Below are positions 45,042-54,088 of a stretch of 64,000 bases of DNA, one piece after another. The translations under genes were made by a program, and so were the position numbers. The DNA comes from an uncultured SAR86 cluster bacterium (GTDB lineage: Bacteria; Pseudomonadota; Gammaproteobacteria; Magnimaribacterales; TMED112): NCBI GenBank assembly GCA_902535365.1, contig CACATF010000001.1:318077-382076 (forward strand). The letters are read 5' to 3'. How positions within the stretch are numbered: the stretch's first letter is position 1; every line of letters begins with the position of its first letter. The notes under the pieces were generated by a model. That model was given only the letters and a program-made list of their open reading frames with translations, had not been told where the DNA came from and ran no database searches.

Positions 45042-47589
45042 ATTAAGAAAAAGGTTTTTAAAATATTTTGAATCTAAGGGGCATAAAAAAATTGCTTCAA
45101 GCGACCTTGTGCCCCATGGTGACGACAGTATTATGTTCACCAATGCAGGGATGGTTCAATTTAAAGATACCTTTCTGGGACTAGAAACTAGAGATTATAG
45201 TGCTACGACTTCTCAAAAATGTTTGCGGGCAGGTGGAAAGCATAATGATCTAGAAAATGTTGGATTTACGACAAGACACCAAACTTTTTTTGAAATGTTG
45301 GGCAACTTCAGCTTTGGTGAATACTTCAAAGAAGGTGCAATCGAATATGCCTGGGAATTTTTAACAGTTGATCTACAGATTCCAGCTGACAAGCTATGGA
45401 TCACTGTGCATGAGACAGACTCAGAATCAGAAAGCATCTGGATTGATAAAATAGGAGTTCCAAAAGATCGAGTCGCAAGGTTAGGTGATGAAGATAATTT
45501 TTGGTCCATGGGCGATACAGGTCCATGCGGGCCGTGCTCTGAAATATTTTACGACTATGGAGAAGAGTATGAAGGAGAAAAACCAAGTGATGGAGATACC
45601 GGGGACAGATATGTAGAGGTATGGAACTTAGTTTTCATGGAATTTAACAGGGACAGTAAAGGCAAGCTTACTCCGCTCCCAAACAAATGTGTTGATACTG
45701 GTATGGGCTTGGAGCGTATATGTTCAGTTATGCAAAATACTGGTTCAAACTTTGAAATAGACGCAATCAAGAGATTTAAAGATGAAATATCTAGTGAATT
45801 TCCAGAACCGAATGACCAATCTTTGAATGTTATTGCTGATCATATCAGAGCTGCATTTTTTCTCATGTTTGAAGATATTTATCCTTCAAATGAAGGTAGA
45901 GGTTATGTTTTACGAAGAATTGTAAGAAGAGCAATTAGACATGGGTACAAGATGGGCTTAAAAGAACCATTTATGCATAACCAGCTTAATGCTCTGCAAG
46001 ATATTTATGCAGAAGACTTCCCAGATGAATTCACCAAATTTTCAAAGATAAAAGATATCTTAAAAGAGGAAGAAACAGCATTTTTTAAGACCCTGTCTGC
46101 TGGAATTAAAATTTTTGAGCAAAATATTCCTACAAAAGATTCAGAAAAAATGTCAGGAGAAATCGCATTTAAACTACATGACACATATGGTTTTCCTATT
46201 GACCTAACAATGACCATGGCATCTGAAAAAGGCTTTGAAATTGATCAAGACCTATTTAACTCACTTATGCAGGTCCAAAAAGAAGGTTCAAAAAAGAACT
46301 CAAAGTTTGATGTAAAAGATATTGTTATTAATCCAAAGCTCAAATCAAAATTTGTGGGTTACAGTGATGCAAGATGTGAGGGCCAGTGCATAGCTTTATT
46401 TGATGAAGACGGGAATGAGGCAAAATCTATTGATAAAAAAGGCTTTGCTCTTTTTTCAGAAACACCTTTCTATGCTGAATCAGGTGGCCAGGTTGGAGAT
46501 CAAGGCTCAGTTGTTGGCAAGGAATTTGATATTAGGGTAGTGGATTGCAAAAAAATTGGTGATTTTCATCTCCATCATATAGTTGTTGAGAAAGGGAATA
46601 TTAAGCTCGAAGATCAAGCAACATTATTTATTGATGAAGAAAGAAGAAAAAACATTGTCAACAACCACTCTGCAACACACTTACTGCATTCTGCTCTTAG
46701 AAAAGTTTTAGGTGATTCTGTTTTTCAAAAAGGATCATTAGTTACAGATGAAAAGCTCAGATTTGATTTTTCTTACAATAAAAAGCTTTCTGAAACTGAG
46801 ATTAGCGATGTTGAGAATCTAGTTAACGAACAAATCCAAAAAAGTTCTGAAACTGTTGTTGAGTCAATGTCCTTTGATCAAGCTATTGAGAATGGTGCGT
46901 TGGCATTCTTTGGTGACAAGTATGGCGATGAGGTTAGAGTACTAAAAATTGGAGGAGATTTTTCAACAGAATTATGTGGCGGGACACATGTTACTAACAC
47001 ATCTGAAATAGAAGGGTTTATTATATCTAATGAAACATCGGTTTCTTCAGGAGTAAGAAGGATTGAAGCTATGACAGGATCAAACTTAATTGAAAAATCA
47101 AAAGATGCACTAAACAAGCTTAAAAAACTATCTGAGATGTTAAATGTTCCGAATGAGGAACTGGAAACACGAGTATCAGACCTGCTAAAAGAAAATAAGA
47201 AGCTAAAGTCATCAAAAAAAACAGAAAAAAGTTTAAGTTCTGAAACCCTCCTTAGTGAATCGCATTTGGTTGATGGAAAAAAAGGGGAGGTTGTAGTGCA
47301 TAGGAATGCATCCATTGAGATGTTGCGTCGGTATGCTGATAAATCAGTAAAGGATGCTGCAGTAAGCTTCTCTATTTTAATTTCAACAGATGATGAAAAG
47401 GTATCCTACATAGTCACGGCTAAACAAAATGAAAAATTCTCTGCAAAAGATCTTATTCAGATCGTCAATACTGCTTTCAATGGTAGCGGTGGAGGAAGAG
47501 ATGATTTCGCGCAAGGCGGAAGTCAAGAAGCAGGTGACATTGAAAATAAATTTAATGCCCTTAATATAAACCTTCAATCTTCAATTTAA
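45028..47589 (+). CDS. alaS: Alanyl-tRNA synthetase
   Basis: Charges tRNA-Ala. The 853-residue protein (E. coli 876) has the class II catalytic core with TSQKCLRAGGKHNDLENVG and HQTFFEMLGNFSFG, the editing domain with HSATHLLHSALR and CGGTHV (zinc ligands), and a C-terminal oligomerisation part ending GSGGGRDDFAQGG. A coiled-coil segment lies between editing and C-terminal domains. It overlaps the upstream gene by 14 bases, and its TAA shares one base with the carboxylesterase ATG. Confidence 0.97.
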   Translation: MKLSELRKRFLKYFESKGHKKIASSDLVPHGDDSIMFTNAGMVQFKDTFLGLETRDYSATTSQKCLRAGGKHNDLENVGFTTRHQTFFEMLGNFSFGEYFKEGAIEYAWEFLTVDLQIPADKLWITVHETDSESESIWIDKIGVPKDRVARLGDEDNFWSMGDTGPCGPCSEIFYDYGEEYEGEKPSDGDTGDRYVEVWNLVFMEFNRDSKGKLTPLPNKCVDTGMGLERICSVMQNTGSNFEIDAIKRFKDEISSEFPEPNDQSLNVIADHIRAAFFLMFEDIYPSNEGRGYVLRRIVRRAIRHGYKMGLKEPFMHNQLNALQDIYAEDFPDEFTKFSKIKDILKEEETAFFKTLSAGIKIFEQNIPTKDSEKMSGEIAFKLHDTYGFPIDLTMTMASEKGFEIDQDLFNSLMQVQKEGSKKNSKFDVKDIVINPKLKSKFVGYSDARCEGQCIALFDEDGNEAKSIDKKGFALFSETPFYAESGGQVGDQGSVVGKEFDIRVVDCKKIGDFHLHHIVVEKGNIKLEDQATLFIDEERRKNIVNNHSATHLLHSALRKVLGDSVFQKGSLVTDEKLRFDFSYNKKLSETEISDVENLVNEQIQKSSETVVESMSFDQAIENGALAFFGDKYGDEVRVLKIGGDFSTELCGGTHVTNTSEIEGFIISNETSVSSGVRRIEAMTGSNLIEKSKDALNKLKKLSEMLNVPNEELETRVSDLLKENKKLKSSKKTEKSLSSETLLSESHLVDGKKGEVVVHRNASIEMLRRYADKSVKDAAVSFSILISTDDEKVSYIVTAKQNEKFSAKDLIQIVNTAFNGSGGGRDDFAQGGSQEAGDIENKFNALNINLQSSI

Positions 47590-49346
47590 TGATCAGATAT
47601 TCAATTGCAATTTTTATATTGCTTGTAACAGCTTCTTGCTCAACAATTTCAAATTTTAATGAAACAGATAAAGATATAGTAGTTAAATCCCAATCAGGTA
47701 ACTATTTGGGGATTGAAGCTACAGATCTCTATGTATTTAAAGGCATACCTTACGCTGAACCACCAGTTGATGATTTGCGATGGAGAGCTCCAAGAGATGT
47801 TGAGTACCTTGATGCAATTATTGATGCAACTGAATTTAAGAACGAATGTGTTCAGCCAAAAGATAATTCTTCAATATTTAATAGAAATTTATCCACTGGA
47901 GACGAAGACTGCCTTTATCTCAACATTTATGTCCCCAAAAACCAAAATTCACTGAACAAAAATAAATTCCCTGTCATGTACTGGATACATGGTGGATCAA
48001 ATATTTGGGGAGCTGGCAGCGATTATGATTTTTCAAATTTGGCCATAAGTCAGCAAGTAATTGTAGTAACAATTAATTATCGCCTTGGCTTGTTTGGTTG
48101 GTTTGCATCGCCATTCTTTGCTGAAACAGGTAAAGGTCTCGACAAATCATATAACTTTGGACATCTGGATATTATCAAAGGCCTTGAGTGGGTTAATCAA
48201 AACATATCATCATTTGGTGGCGACAAGAATAATGTCACTATTTTTGGTGAGTCTGCAGGAGGGTCAAATACATTAACAATGATTGCTTCTCCATTGGCTG
48301 AAGGTTTGTTTCACAAAGCTATCTCTCAATCAGGGTATGTTTCATCTTATTCGACTGAGTATGCAGAAAGCATTTCCGAGCTTTCTTCTAAAAATATCTT
48401 CGCAGAAGATATTAAATACCTAACTGATTCCAATGAAATAGTTAATTATCTCCAAGGGTTAACTCAAACAGAGGTCTATGAGAAATATATTGCGACAGCA
48501 GAAAAATATGTTTACCCAATCACACCAATAACTATGCGAGACGGGATAGTAGTTCCTAAAGAAGGTATCTATAAAGCCTTAGAGAAAGCTGATCCTGACT
48601 TAATTGTTGTTGCTGGCACAAACAAAGATGAAATGAATTATTGGTTTGTAAATTCAGAATATTTTTATGACACATCTTTTGAAATCAGACGAACACTTAA
48701 ACGCAGTGAAGCTAATCTACGCAGCTGGAATAAATACCGAAGTGCTATATGGCGCTACAAAGGTGCTGAAGAACCACTTCGCAGAATGAGCAAATCCAAT
48801 GACAACCTATACTCATACAGGCTAGATTGGGATGAAGAGGATGATGGTATTTTTGGTGACTATTCATTATTTGTTGGTGCTGCTCATGGAATAGATGTGC
48901 CGCTTATCTCAAATTCTTTTGATATGGAGCAGATACCTTGGTACATAAAAAATATCTTATTTCCAGAGTCTTCAGCAGAGGGTCGAGATGCATTGAGCAG
49001 CTTGATGATGCGTTATTGGGGCAATATTGCAAAATATGGGGATCCAAATGTATTTGTTTCACAAAAATGGGAGAAATTTACCGCTAATGATAATCAAATG
49101 ATTATTTTAGATAATCCAGAGGACCCAAATTTTGGGATGGTTACAAACCCAGTGGTGCCAAAGACTTTATTAAAAGAAATTGAATCGGACTCAGCTTTAG
49201 AGATAGAAGAAAGATGTCTTATTGGTTGGATAGCTGTACGTGATTTTAACGAAGATAAAAAACCAAAACCTCCTTTTGATTTTTGTTCAAACTTCTCAGA
49301 TGAAGACCTACTAAAGCTTAGAAATAAAGTTGAGGGTCGAGGTTAA
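47589..49346 (+). CDS. Carboxylesterase type B lipoprotein
   Basis: A 585-residue alpha/beta hydrolase exported as a lipoprotein (signal MIRYSIAIFILLVTASC, Cys17). The family landmarks are clear: YLGIEATDLYVFKGIPYAEPP, EDCLYLNIYVP, the oxyanion-hole WIHGGSNIWG, the nucleophile in FGESAGGSNT (near residue 220), Glu in GTNKDEMNYW and His in AAHGIDVPL. It probably hydrolyses ester bonds of exogenous substrates in the periplasm. Its place downstream of alaS with a one-base overlap is unusual company for a tRNA synthetase. The gap after it is 85 bases. Confidence 0.9.
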   Translation: MIRYSIAIFILLVTASCSTISNFNETDKDIVVKSQSGNYLGIEATDLYVFKGIPYAEPPVDDLRWRAPRDVEYLDAIIDATEFKNECVQPKDNSSIFNRNLSTGDEDCLYLNIYVPKNQNSLNKNKFPVMYWIHGGSNIWGAGSDYDFSNLAISQQVIVVTINYRLGLFGWFASPFFAETGKGLDKSYNFGHLDIIKGLEWVNQNISSFGGDKNNVTIFGESAGGSNTLTMIASPLAEGLFHKAISQSGYVSSYSTEYAESISELSSKNIFAEDIKYLTDSNEIVNYLQGLTQTEVYEKYIATAEKYVYPITPITMRDGIVVPKEGIYKALEKADPDLIVVAGTNKDEMNYWFVNSEYFYDTSFEIRRTLKRSEANLRSWNKYRSAIWRYKGAEEPLRRMSKSNDNLYSYRLDWDEEDDGIFGDYSLFVGAAHGIDVPLISNSFDMEQIPWYIKNILFPESSAEGRDALSSLMMRYWGNIAKYGDPNVFVSQKWEKFTANDNQMIILDNPEDPNFGMVTNPVVPKTLLKEIESDSALEIEERCLIGWIAVRDFNEDKKPKPPFDFCSNFSDEDLLKLRNKVEGRG

Positions 49347-49416
49347 TTCTTGCATCGACGGCCTAAAAGTTAATCATCTTATTTTTTCAACACCAAATTA
49401 TGGTTAAATAATAATT

Positions 49417-49421
49417 AGGAG
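49417..49421 (+). promoter_or_regulatory. Shine-Dalgarno site of the small secreted protein at 49432
   Basis: AGGAG ten bases before the ATG, within an 85-base gap that also holds AT-rich -10-like sequence (TAAATAAT). This gene therefore has a normal leader. Confidence 0.5.
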
Positions 49422-49431
49422 TTAGATAATC

Positions 49432-49863
49432 ATGAAAAATATTTTCTTTTTAATTTTATATGTATCAATGTTTTCATTTTCACATTCAGCAAAAGAAGGT
49501 GATTTAGATGGCGCATGGAGGGCAATAGAAGCCTTTATTAATGGCGAAAGGCAAGAAGTTGTTGATGGTTTAATGGTTGCCACAGAAGGCTATATGTCGA
49601 TAAATTGGACCGCAGCTGATGGCAATAAATACTTTAACTATTCTTCTTATGAGTTTGATGGAGGTATGGTTAATGTTGAGATTCTCAATCATTCACTTGA
49701 CCAATACATTGGAGCAAAGTTTTCTCATAAACCAGACTTCATGGGAGATAAAAAATCTTACATCACTACTTTTGTATGGGATGAAGTTGAATACACCCAC
49801 AGATGGGAGAAAATGAGTTGCGCCACAGAAAGATGTGCACGAAGTTCAAATTTCGGTAAATAA
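49432..49863 (+). CDS. Small secreted protein, lipocalin-like pattern
   Basis: A 143-residue protein with a cleavable signal peptide (about 1-20, ending HSA). The mature part begins GDLDGAWRAIEAF and continues as a series of short beta strands (MSINWTAADGNKYF, MVNVEILNHSL, SYITTFVWDEVEYTHRWEKM), which fits a small beta-barrel of the calycin/lipocalin-like type. Two cysteines near the end (SCATERCARS) may form a disulfide. No specific family or ligand can be named. Confidence 0.68.
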   Translation: MKNIFFLILYVSMFSFSHSAKEGDLDGAWRAIEAFINGERQEVVDGLMVATEGYMSINWTAADGNKYFNYSSYEFDGGMVNVEILNHSLDQYIGAKFSHKPDFMGDKKSYITTFVWDEVEYTHRWEKMSCATERCARSSNFGK

Positions 49864-49900
49864 ACTGAGAAATTTTAACTAGTTAAAATACTTAAAAAGC

Positions 49901-49938
49901 ATGAGATAGTAAATTCTGTATGGTTTTTGCTATCTCAT
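49901..49938. repeat. Inverted repeat in the tRNA-Ser promoter region
   Basis: ATGAGATAG (49901-49909) and CTATCTCAT (49930-49938) are exact inverted repeats; with a wobble pair and three A-T pairs the stem extends to 13. On the minus strand the second arm is followed by GCTTTTTAAG, terminator-like, but no minus-strand gene ends here. On the plus strand there is no T run. The right arm overlaps the candidate -35 of the tRNA-Ser promoter, so it may instead be a regulatory or protein-binding site. Confidence 0.55.
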
Positions 49939-49955
49939 CATTCTCATCATAAAAT
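49927..49955 (+). promoter_or_regulatory. Candidate tRNA-Ser promoter
   Basis: TTGCTA (49927-49932), a 17-base spacer and TAAAAT (49950-49955); initiation would be near 49962, about 21 bases before the mature tRNA. The -35 overlaps the inverted repeat. Confidence 0.55.
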
Positions 49956-49982
49956 ACGCATTCTAATAAGTTTTTATTAACC

Positions 49983-50072
49983 GGAGAGGTGGCTGAGTGG
50001 TCGAAAGCGGCACCCTGCTAAGGTGTTACACGGGCAACTGTGTCGAGGGTTCGAATCCCTCTCTCTCCGCCA
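49983..50072 (+). tRNA. tRNA-Ser (anticodon GCT)
   Basis: A 90-base class II tRNA with encoded CCA. Acceptor GGAGAGG pairs with TCTCTCC (one wobble); anticodon arm CACCCTGCTAAGGTG gives GCT; the long variable arm ACACGGGCAACTGTGT and T arm GAGGGTTCGAATCCCTC are clear. The next gene starts only 16 bases after the CCA. Confidence 0.97.
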
Positions 50073-50088
50073 CATTGAAGATATTAAA

Positions 50089-50865
50089 ATGAGACTCTTT
50101 TTCCTTCTTTTAATTCTAAGCTCATGCAGCACAATAATGGAGCAAAATACGATTTTTCCTACAGAAGGAAAATCAGGAGGAATAATTTATTTCCCCATTA
50201 ATATAGATACACAAACATACAAAGTAATAAAAGATAATCAAACTTTTCATATTGTGGGCTTACCATACGTCACAGAAGATCAATTCGTTAATATTGGTGG
50301 TAGTGAGATTCTTGTTAAAGCGGTAGATTATGGCGAATCAAGAATCACCATAGATAATCCAACCTTTGTATCGCCAAGCCTGGAGGAAAGAGAACGTGCT
50401 TCAGCAGAATATTTACTAGTCCAAAAACTAATTGCTCAACAAACTGAGCAGCTCGCCTTTGATCTTGAGTTTATTTCTCCGGTTGATACCTTGATAACAA
50501 GCCCATATGGAAAGAAAAGATTTATTAATGATGCTCCACGTTCCCCGCACTTAGCAACTGATATTAGAGGCAAGGAGGGCACTCCAATAGTCGCCCCTAA
50601 AGATGGAAGAGCTGTTTTAGTTGATAACCATTTCTATGGCGGCAATATAGTTTTACTTGATCACGGTGGAGGGCTTTTCTCGTCATATAGCCATATGCAA
50701 AAACATAATATTCTGGAAGGAGAGCTGGTTAAAAAAGGGACAGTGATTGGTTTTGTTGGATCAACTGGAAGAGTAACAGGGCCACATTTGCATTGGACCA
50801 TCTATCTTAATGAAAATAGAATCAACCCAGAATTGTTTATAGAGCTTGATTACCTTCAAGACTGA
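50089..50865 (+). CDS. M23-family peptidase lipoprotein (LytM fold)
   Basis: A 258-residue lipoprotein (signal MRLFFLLLILSSC, lipobox LSSC) with an N-terminal beta domain (about 30-125) and a C-terminal M23 domain. The zinc motifs are intact: HLATDIRG (His-x3-Asp) and HLHW; GTPIVAPKDGRAVLVDNHFYGGNIVLLDHGGGL is the family core near residues 165-200. It should be a peptidoglycan endopeptidase of the periplasm. The ATG at 50089 starts the lipoprotein signal; a frame extension to 50023 would lie inside the tRNA. With no promoter in the 16-base gap it is probably co-transcribed with tRNA-Ser. It overlaps pdxH tail to tail by ten bases. Confidence 0.9.
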   Translation: MRLFFLLLILSSCSTIMEQNTIFPTEGKSGGIIYFPINIDTQTYKVIKDNQTFHIVGLPYVTEDQFVNIGGSEILVKAVDYGESRITIDNPTFVSPSLEERERASAEYLLVQKLIAQQTEQLAFDLEFISPVDTLITSPYGKKRFINDAPRSPHLATDIRGKEGTPIVAPKDGRAVLVDNHFYGGNIVLLDHGGGLFSSYSHMQKHNILEGELVKKGTVIGFVGSTGRVTGPHLHWTIYLNENRINPELFIELDYLQD

Positions 50866-51458
50866 AGGAAAAATTTTTCCCATTGATCGCCATTTCTCTT
50901 GTAGCATTCTCGGTAGTTCAGCCTATCTTTGTTGGCCTCCCAAAATTCAAAGAAAGTGACCTTTACTTGGTAGCCACCCCAATTTTCTGGTCTAACTTCC
51001 TCAAGCTCCCCAGATTCAATTGAAGACTTTATGTGTTCATACCTATCTTCAAGCATTTCATAAGAATCAATGAGCTTTGATTGGTCAGATGCAATCGCAG
51101 CAATATTTTTGCCCTGTTCTCGACCATAGAAATGCTCATCAGAGAATTTTTCAGGGCATTTTGATATGATGCCTTCAGCTCTTATTTGCACATCAATTGA
51201 TGGCCACCAAAAATTTATGGCAACCTTTTGATTTTTATCAAAATCCAATGCCTTATTGCTAGTGTAGCTTGAGAAAAAAATTAGATTATCCTCAAAAAAA
51301 TATTTGAAATTAACATATCGTGCGTGTGGTGCTCCGTCTTGATCGACTGAAGAGATGCAGCCCGCTTCTGTAAAAGGTTGACCAGCATCTTCAGCTTGCA
51401 GGTAAAAATCTTGAAACTTTAAAAATGGTATAGATTCTGGAAGGCTTTTAAAAAGCAT
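50856..51458 (-). CDS. pdxH: Pyridoxamine 5'-phosphate oxidase
   Basis: FMN enzyme that makes pyridoxal 5'-phosphate. The 200-residue protein shows DQDGAPHARYVNFKYF, FFSSYTSNKALDFDKNQKVA and INFWWPSIDVQIRAEG, and the ending KDRLNYRECYKRNGDQWEKF, which corresponds to the conserved RLHDR...W tail of PdxH although the usual arginine triplet is changed. Length is slightly below E. coli PdxH (218). Its ATG shares one base with the pyk stop (TGATG). PLP is the cofactor of the nearby Kbl. Confidence 0.88.
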   Translation of the reverse strand: MLFKSLPESIPFLKFQDFYLQAEDAGQPFTEAGCISSVDQDGAPHARYVNFKYFFEDNLIFFSSYTSNKALDFDKNQKVAINFWWPSIDVQIRAEGIISKCPEKFSDEHFYGREQGKNIAAIASDQSKLIDSYEMLEDRYEHIKSSIESGELEEVRPENWGGYQVKVTFFEFWEANKDRLNYRECYKRNGDQWEKFFLQS

Positions 51459-52858
51459 CAGTCCATGAACCTTATTTGTATTGCATCAGCATAAATGTCT
51501 GAAAAAATTCCTGAAATGACAACAAACTTCTTTCTGCCCTTGAGCTTAAATTTACCTTTTAATACATTGAATGCAGAATTGATAGTTTTTTCATGATTGG
51601 CACCAAATTTCATGAATAAGTTTTCTACGGATGAAGCAAGTGAAAGCTTTCCTTGTGTCTCTTTATTATTAGTGAATGCGTAAACTGGTACTTTTGGCCT
51701 GGCTCTCGAAATTAAGTTTGCTGTAAATCCACTTCTTGTTAAAACAACAATGGCATCAGCATCAATTTTCTCAACCAGTTCAACTGATGTAGCAGCTAAA
51801 GTATGCCAATCTGTTTCTTGCTTAAATCCATCCTGAAATTTTAAAGTCTCAGATCTTTCGGCATTTAAGGCTATATCTCTCATGTACTCAACACATTTAA
51901 ATGGATACTTTCCAACACTAGTTTCGCCAGACAGCATTAATGCATCTGCACCTTCATAGACTGCATTTGCAACATCGGATACTTCAGCTCTCGTTGGGTG
52001 AGGATTCTGAATCATTGATTCAAGAAGCTGGGTTGCAACAATAGATTTTTTACCATACTTGGCAGCAACCTTAATCATTTTTCTTTGAATATATGGCAAG
52101 TTGGTAATATCAGTCTCGATACCCAAATCACCCCTCGCAACCATCACTCCATCCGAGTTGCTCACTATCTCATCTAAGTTTGAAAGGCCTTCTTGATCTT
52201 CAACCTTAACAAAAATTTCAATGCCTTCCCCTCTTTTCTTTAAGAAAGTTCTAAGTGTCTTAAGATCATTCTTTGTTCTGCAAAACGATAAGGCAATGAA
52301 GTTAATGCCTTTTTTAAGAGCATGATTGAGGTCTTTTTTATCCTTATCGGTCAGAGTGGGAAGTTTGATTTTTGCTCCAGGAAAATTGACATGTTTTTTT
52401 CCTGCAATTGCCCCATTATCAAGAACCTCACAAGTAATATTATTTCCAAGACCAATATTGAGAATTTTTAACTCTATAGCACCATTGTCTAAAGATATCT
52501 TCCCGCCTTTTTTAATACCTTTAACATACTTAAGGTTATCTATTTGTAATGACTTCTTTCCCTTGATATTTTTATTTGGTGTTAGAACAAGCTCTTCACC
52601 TTTCTTTAGCTCAAGAATATCTGAACTTTTGGCTGTTCTTATTTCAGGACCTTGTGTATCAACCATGATACCTATCGATTTATCTGCTGATTTATTGATT
52701 TTAGTTACGTAATCAATAACCTCATCTAAATCAGCATGACTAGCGTGAGACATATTGACTCTCACCACATTCATACCTTTTTTATAGAGATTTAGTATCC
52801 CTTCTTTAGATCTGGTACTAGGCCCAACTGTCGTAATAATTTTTGTTCGTTTATGCAT
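51458..52858 (-). CDS. pyk: Pyruvate kinase
   Basis: Transfers phosphate from PEP to ADP. The 466-residue protein starts KRTKIITTVGPSTRSKEG and carries VRVNMSHASHADL, DTQGPEIRTAK, the active-site block IEIFVKVEDQEGL, VMVARGDLGIE and ATQLLESMI, TSVGKYPFKCVEYM (MLSGETSVGKYP). It is single-copy in the window and shares a 36-base divergent gap with kbl. The candidate -10 (minus-strand TATAAT at 52886-52881) would give a leader of about 16 bases. Confidence 0.95.
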   Translation of the reverse strand: MHKRTKIITTVGPSTRSKEGILNLYKKGMNVVRVNMSHASHADLDEVIDYVTKINKSADKSIGIMVDTQGPEIRTAKSSDILELKKGEELVLTPNKNIKGKKSLQIDNLKYVKGIKKGGKISLDNGAIELKILNIGLGNNITCEVLDNGAIAGKKHVNFPGAKIKLPTLTDKDKKDLNHALKKGINFIALSFCRTKNDLKTLRTFLKKRGEGIEIFVKVEDQEGLSNLDEIVSNSDGVMVARGDLGIETDITNLPYIQRKMIKVAAKYGKKSIVATQLLESMIQNPHPTRAEVSDVANAVYEGADALMLSGETSVGKYPFKCVEYMRDIALNAERSETLKFQDGFKQETDWHTLAATSVELVEKIDADAIVVLTRSGFTANLISRARPKVPVYAFTNNKETQGKLSLASSVENLFMKFGANHEKTINSAFNVLKGKFKLKGRKKFVVISGIFSDIYADAIQIRFMD

Positions 52859-52882
52859 ACACAGTTTTTTTAATTTTTTTAT

Positions 52883-52888
52883 TATAAT
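52883..52888 (+). promoter_or_regulatory. -10 element (TATAAT) of kbl-tdh
   Basis: Perfect TATAAT with exactly six bases to the GTG start of kbl at 52895. It overlaps a minus-strand TATAAT in the ATTATAAT palindrome, which may serve pyk. Confidence 0.58.
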
Positions 52889-52894
52889 CTCATT

Positions 52895-54088
52895 GTGAGC
52901 AAAAGTTTTTATTCCTCAATAGATAAAGAGGTAGAAAATATAAGAAATGAGGGCCTTTTTAAAGAAGAACGGCACATTTCTTCCCCACAACAAACAGAAA
53001 TTAACCTAATTGATGGTCAAAAGGTTCTTAACTTTTGTGCAAATGACTATCTTGGTTTAGCTAACAATGATGAGATAAAGAAGGCTGCCAGAGATACTCT
53101 TGAGACAGATGGTTTTGGCATGGCATCAGTAAGATTCATATGCGGTACTAATGATTTACACCAAAAGCTTGAGAAGCGATTAAGCAGATTCCTAGGATAT
53201 GAAGATTGCATCTTATATGTTGCATGTTTTGATGCAAATGGAGGCTTATTTGAGCCACTCTTTCATGCAGAGGATGCGATTATTAGTGATGAATTAAATC
53301 ATGCTTCCATAATTGATGGCATTCGGCTAACAAAAGCTATGCGGTTCAGATATAAGCATAGCAACATGCAGAGTCTTGAAGAATGTTTATTGAGAGCTGT
53401 GGATCAGGGAGCAAGACATAAAGTAATTGTTACTGATGGAGTTTTTTCTATGGATGGCTCTTTTGCAAAACTAGATTCTATTGTGGGTCTTGCAAAGAAA
53501 TATGATGCATTAATCATGGTGGATGACTGCCATGCAACAGGATTTATTGGCAAGCAAGGCAAGGGAACTGCGGAATATTATGGGCTTGAAGGCGAGGTTG
53601 ATTTCTTAACCGGAACCTTAGGAAAAGCTCTGGGAGGGGCCTCTGGGGGTTTTACCTGTGCTAACAAAAATGTCATAGACTTATTAAAGCAAAGATCAAG
53701 ACCTTACCTTTTCTCCAATGCATTATCGCCCTCAATTGTGTCAGCTAGTTTAAAAGCTCTCGATATTGTTGAGACTGATCACGAACGTCGAGAGCGTATC
53801 AATGAAAATACAAAATATTTCAGATCAAAAATGAAAAATCTTGGCTATACCATTCTTGGGGATGAGCATCCGATCACACCTGTCATGTTAGGTGATGCAA
53901 AAATAGCACAAGAAATGTCAAAAAGACTTCTTGAGAAAGGCTTATATGCTATTGGATTCTTTTTCCCAGTTGTTCCTGAGGGCAAGGCAAGAATAAGGTT
54001 GCAAGTAAATAGTGAACACAAAAAAGAGGAATTGGATAAAGCTGTTACAATATTTGAGGAAGTTGGAAAAGAACTAGGCATTTTATGA
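52895..54088 (+). CDS. kbl: Glycine C-acetyltransferase (2-amino-3-ketobutyrate CoA ligase)
   Basis: PLP enzyme that splits 2-amino-3-ketobutyrate with CoA to glycine and acetyl-CoA, the second step of threonine degradation. The 397-residue protein has FCANDYLGLANN, the PLP-binding MVDDCHATGF and the Schiff-base Lys244 in TGTLGKALGGASGG. Length equals E. coli Kbl (398). It starts with GTG, six bases after TATAAT. Its TGA overlaps the tdh ATG (ATGA), so both steps are made together. Confidence 0.96.
   Translation: MSKSFYSSIDKEVENIRNEGLFKEERHISSPQQTEINLIDGQKVLNFCANDYLGLANNDEIKKAARDTLETDGFGMASVRFICGTNDLHQKLEKRLSRFLGYEDCILYVACFDANGGLFEPLFHAEDAIISDELNHASIIDGIRLTKAMRFRYKHSNMQSLEECLLRAVDQGARHKVIVTDGVFSMDGSFAKLDSIVGLAKKYDALIMVDDCHATGFIGKQGKGTAEYYGLEGEVDFLTGTLGKALGGASGGFTCANKNVIDLLKQRSRPYLFSNALSPSIVSASLKALDIVETDHERRERINENTKYFRSKMKNLGYTILGDEHPITPVMLGDAKIAQEMSKRLLEKGLYAIGFFFPVVPEGKARIRLQVNSEHKKEELDKAVTIFEEVGKELGIL

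Noticed and set aside
46878-47315. 145-codon open frame antisense to alaS
   Set aside because: Composition is Ser/Phe-rich as expected from the complement of a Lys/Glu-rich coiled region; alaS is the real gene.
49901-49938. Intrinsic terminator for the gene ending at 49863
   Set aside because: The hairpin has no T run on the plus strand; the T run is on the minus strand where no gene ends. Kept as an inverted repeat only.
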